A stretch of DNA of 20,202 nucleotides from Hypsibius dujardini. Taxonomy: Eukaryota; Tardigrada; Eutardigrada; Parachela; Hypsibiidae. Shown here piece after piece: positions 17,876-20,202 of this stretch; the first letter of the stretch is position 1; each line of letters begins with the position of its first letter. The position numbers and the translations under genes are program-made. Location of the stretch: NCBI GenBank assembly GCA_001579985.1, contig LRSR01002582.1:1-20202 (forward strand), given 5' to 3'. The notes beneath the pieces were generated by a model, which worked only from the letters and a program-made list of their open reading frames with translations, did no database searches and was not told where the DNA came from.

Positions 17876-18124
17876 TGAAATACCGAAGAACTAGAGAATA
17901 ACAATGACATCAATGTCATGCTCCAAGCCGAGTATGAGAACGAGGCAATGGATGACAACAAGGGGACGGTTGAGAACGAAGCCATGGAGGTCGCGTCGAA
18001 CAACGGCTCTGCGTTGGAGTCCGCCCGATCTCTCCGCCCCACATCCGAGCCTAATAAATGTGGAATCATCGATTGGGACAAAGCAGTCTTCGCGTTCACC
18101 GACGGCCAACAATTCCCGTCGTGA
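17876..18124 (+). CDS. Acidic open frame inside the transposon remnant
   Basis: The frame reads NTEELENNNDINVMLQAEYE then ends in CGIIDWDKAVFAFTDGQQFP and a stop at 18122-18124. The GC content is higher than in the flanks, which supports former coding. The internal ATG at 17918 is the first available. It probably is a fragment of the element's protein upstream of the C48-like part, from which it is separated by a frame change. Confidence 0.35.
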
Positions 18125-18133
18125 ACGGCGTGT

Positions 18134-18412
18134 ATAAATGCCGTTGAGAAGTATCAGAAAAAGACCTGACAGAGCTTCGTCATCGATTAATCAATCAAGC
18201 AACAAACGGACGGAGTGACGTACGGATTTTACACAATTGTTGCAAACCTGGTGGCCTTGGTCCTCAATCAGAATCCTGCAACAATTCGTTTGGCTCCAAA
18301 TCGACTGCGAAGCTCTCGGAACAGTTTTATAGGCGCAGCTTATATAGAACTATTTCCTAGAATGGGCGGCCGACCCCCGAATCCTGGTCAACCGATTGTG
18401 GTGACCATCTGA
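18134..18412 (+). pseudogene. Ulp1/C48-type cysteine peptidase remnant (transposon-borne)
   Basis: One frame reads NAVEKYQKKT, stop (18167-18169), QSFVID, stop (18188-18190), then QQTDGVTYGFYTIVANLVAL and a region with NQNPATIR. This matches the C-terminal part of Ulp1-like peptidases carried by many eukaryotic transposons, in which the active site is Q-(T/S)-(D/N)-G-x-x-C-G. Here the catalytic cysteine position is tyrosine (TAC instead of TGC), and two stops precede it, so the copy is inactive. The upstream histidine and aspartate region was not found. Confidence 0.55.
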
Positions 18413-18730
18413 TCGGTGGCAAAACTCAAACCACACATAATTGACGAGTTCTCACGTTATGATCCCATAAACCCTGTATACCTTTTACTAAATAAAAACT
18501 CTTCTCCTGACTACCTCCTGGTAAAAACTCTCCTCCTGGTTGTGTAAATTAGTAAAGGTGTGTCCAACAATTGGCGAAAAAGGTTGTAAACATAGCAATT
18601 GATAATTAAAAAGGTTGTGTGGGTTGTGAGCATAGCGAAAGGTTGTGTAAGGTTGTAGGCATAGCTCTCTCCTAAACTTTATAAGCCAATGACACTTCGC
18701 CATGAAATATCATTTCAGCGAATTAGATTA

Positions 18731-19343
18731 CAGTAAAACTCGTCTAATGTAAATCTCGTCTATATGGAATACCTCGTCTATATTGAACTTTTCTTCTGCA
18801 CCGATTTCGTCCTATACATATAACATAGGGGGGCGAAACTTAATGTAAATATTCCCTCTATATGGTATGTTGAACAAATTTCGCGGTCAACCATGTGAAA
18901 CGCACCTCCCCTAAATTGAATTCGACATTTTTCTTTGGAAATTTTTGACGAAATCGCTCTTGTTTCTTACTTTTAATCTTTTCTGCAAGCCACTGCCGTG
19001 TTGATCTGCGTATTGAGCTGCATGTGTTAGTTCTTGTACGTTCTAAATTTTGTTAAAATAGCACCGATCGTTGAAGTAAAACGCTGGTAAAGGAGCTAAT
19101 TCTTGTCCAGAACGTTTAGCTATTGAAGGATCTCGGTCATACGAAATAAAAAGCTGGGCGGCTATGTACATAATTTCTACCGGCACTGAGTTTTACTGGG
19201 GGAACATTTCGTCCCCCTCCCCGCCCCGCCTCGCCCCCGGGTGCCCTTTGGGGCCCCAAGGGGCCCGAAGGCTAATGTAAATTTCTCGCCCAAGTTGAAT
19301 TTTTTTTTTGATTTTTGAGGTTTTTATTAGACGAGTTTTACTG
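18731..19343. mobile_element. Pogo/Tigger-like DNA element, 613 bp, TA target duplication
   Basis: The ends are CAGTAAAACTCGTCTAAT and its exact inverted copy (ATTAGACGAGTTTTACTG), flanked by TA at 18729-18730 and 19344-19345. TIRs starting CAGT with TA duplications and repeated CTCGTCTATAT-like words just inside are typical of the pogo/Tigger branch of Tc1/mariner. At 613 bp and with no long frame it is a non-autonomous copy. A GC-rich patch at 19205-19270 includes a near-perfect 20-bp palindrome (19244-19263). Confidence 0.8.
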
Positions 19344-19345
19344 TA

Positions 19346-20007
19346 GTTTGAATATTACCCAGCCAAGTTTGCCGATTCTAAAGGGAAACGGCTGTTATAC
19401 TGGCCGCACTTTTCTTGCTGTAGTGCAAAGAGGCTAGCGCATTGTCGATCATCAGTGCGCCCACAGACAAATTGTGGATTTTTAAAGTGGAAATGATTAA
19501 AAATGATCTAGACTGGTAATTTTGAAAGACAATTCATTATGGTCTCAAACTATAGTGAGCTGTGTGGAAAACGATTACTTAAAAGTTATGAATGTGCGAT
19601 GTTTGCAAATCATTCATATTTTCACACAAAAAATGTATATGAAAAACTGAAAACGGTAGGTTTCAGTATAGATTGAAGCTTCAGTCAGTGAAAAGTTGTG
19701 AGAATATTTCATTTTAAAATGTTTCTACAAAACCATTTTAAACATCACGACACCATTTTTGCCATAAAACGAGACTAAACAGCAAGACTGGGTTTATTAC
19801 TCCGAAAACGACACAATGAGAACATGGCGCAAAGTTGTCTTCAAATCGGAAGACCTTGTTTAACGCACGGTTCTGTTTTATTTTTGGACTCCAGTGACTT
19901 GTGAACCGATTAAAAGCACGGACCCTAACTTACTAGCGTAAACAAATGACGTGCCATGTGGTGCAAATTACGGAAAAAGTTATCGTGCACAATTAACTTG
20001 GCTTTTT
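19346..20007. other. Gene-free stretch before the terminal element
   Basis: AT-rich sequence with no supported gene, repeat or RNA gene. Confidence 0.45.
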
Positions 20008-20158
20008 TAGATATTTTGCGGTTTGCGGCGGTTAAAAAATGCAAAACCGCAGACTTCTTAACCGCAACCGCACCGCAGAACGCTAGCAGTTCAAAACCGC
20101 TTCGCCGCGCGGTTTGCGGCGGTGCGGTGCGGTCTGCGGTGCGGTTTGCACACCTCTA
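20008..20158. mobile_element. hAT-like element end, rich in GCGGT/ACCGC
   Basis: The segment is packed with GCGGT and its complement ACCGC, so it can fold on itself. It ends in TGCACACCTCTA (20147-20158), the reverse complement of TAGAGGTGTGCA, a hAT-type terminal inverted repeat (commonly (C/T)AG(A/G)GGTGTGCAA). The other end was not found with certainty. A weakly similar GTGGTGCAAATTAC lies at about 19958. The element therefore may be short or run differently than drawn; the left boundary is approximate. Confidence 0.55.
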
Positions 20159-20202
20159 ATACACACCACCAATGTACGGCGAGGCGACTGACGCTCTGCT
20201 AT

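Larger units (their letters stand above)
17517..18691. mobile_element. DNA transposon remnant with 140-bp TIRs and a C48-like remnant
   Basis: The ends at 17517-17656 and 18551-18691 are imperfect inverted copies. The 15-mer GCTATGnnnACRACC occurs at 17543, 17572, 17611 and 17656, and in reverse complement at 18582, 18622 and 18651, a regular array that could be transposase-binding sites. The interior codes for a broken Ulp1-like peptidase end (18134-18412) and an acidic open frame (17876-18124). No transposase core was seen. The target duplication could not be read because the outer ends are diverged. Confidence 0.75.

Overview
The window looks like nuclear DNA from an invertebrate animal. 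The genes are split by short GT...AG introns (about 75-830 bp). The proteins are typical animal extracellular types: leucine-rich repeat (LRR) and C-type lectin domains (CTLDs) with signal peptides and membrane tails. More than half of the sequence is microsatellites, minisatellites, foldback elements and transposon remains. The phylum cannot be fixed from sequence alone; a small-genome ecdysozoan such as a tardigrade is only a guess. No rRNA, tRNA or CRISPR was seen.

Layout. Positions 170-1215 hold a decayed LRR gene with at least three in-frame stops and three frameshifts. Its intact paralog lies just downstream at 2121-4063: two exons, about 369 residues, a signal peptide, LRRs, an LRR C-terminal cap and a hydrophobic tail suggesting a GPI anchor. 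Positions 4460-6160 hold a CACGTG-bearing minisatellite, a minus-strand GPCR fragment, a 52-bp repeat found twice, an almost perfectly folded-back element of about 380 bp, and a possible secreted first exon. Positions 7325-7764 form a large palindrome whose arms carry a short unidentified reading frame.

Positions 8676-12794 hold the largest gene: ten recognisable exons coding for a signal peptide, three CTLDs and a membrane-like tail. Its splice sites and most domain cysteines are kept, but it has several frameshifts and two stop codons inside exons, so as assembled it is a pseudogene, or the sequence has errors. Two of its introns are filled by repeats: a foldback element of about 370 bp, and a TCTAG-rich stretch made of two 294-bp copies.

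Positions 12880-14020 are an AC microsatellite followed by a 9-bp minisatellite, which appears to be interrupted by a 461-bp element flanked by TA. Positions 14000-17516 have no gene I can support, only a degenerate 73-bp tandem repeat. Positions 17517-18691 are a DNA transposon remnant with about 140-bp inverted ends built of a repeated 15-mer; its interior keeps the decayed C-terminal part of a Ulp1-like (C48) cysteine peptidase. Positions 18731-19343 are a pogo/Tigger-like element with TA target duplications. The last 150 bases end in a hAT-like terminus rich in GCGGT/ACCGC.

Taken together this is a surface-receptor region (LRR and lectin genes) going through duplication, decay and heavy insertion of hairpin-forming elements. 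Only the 2121-4063 gene looks fully functional.
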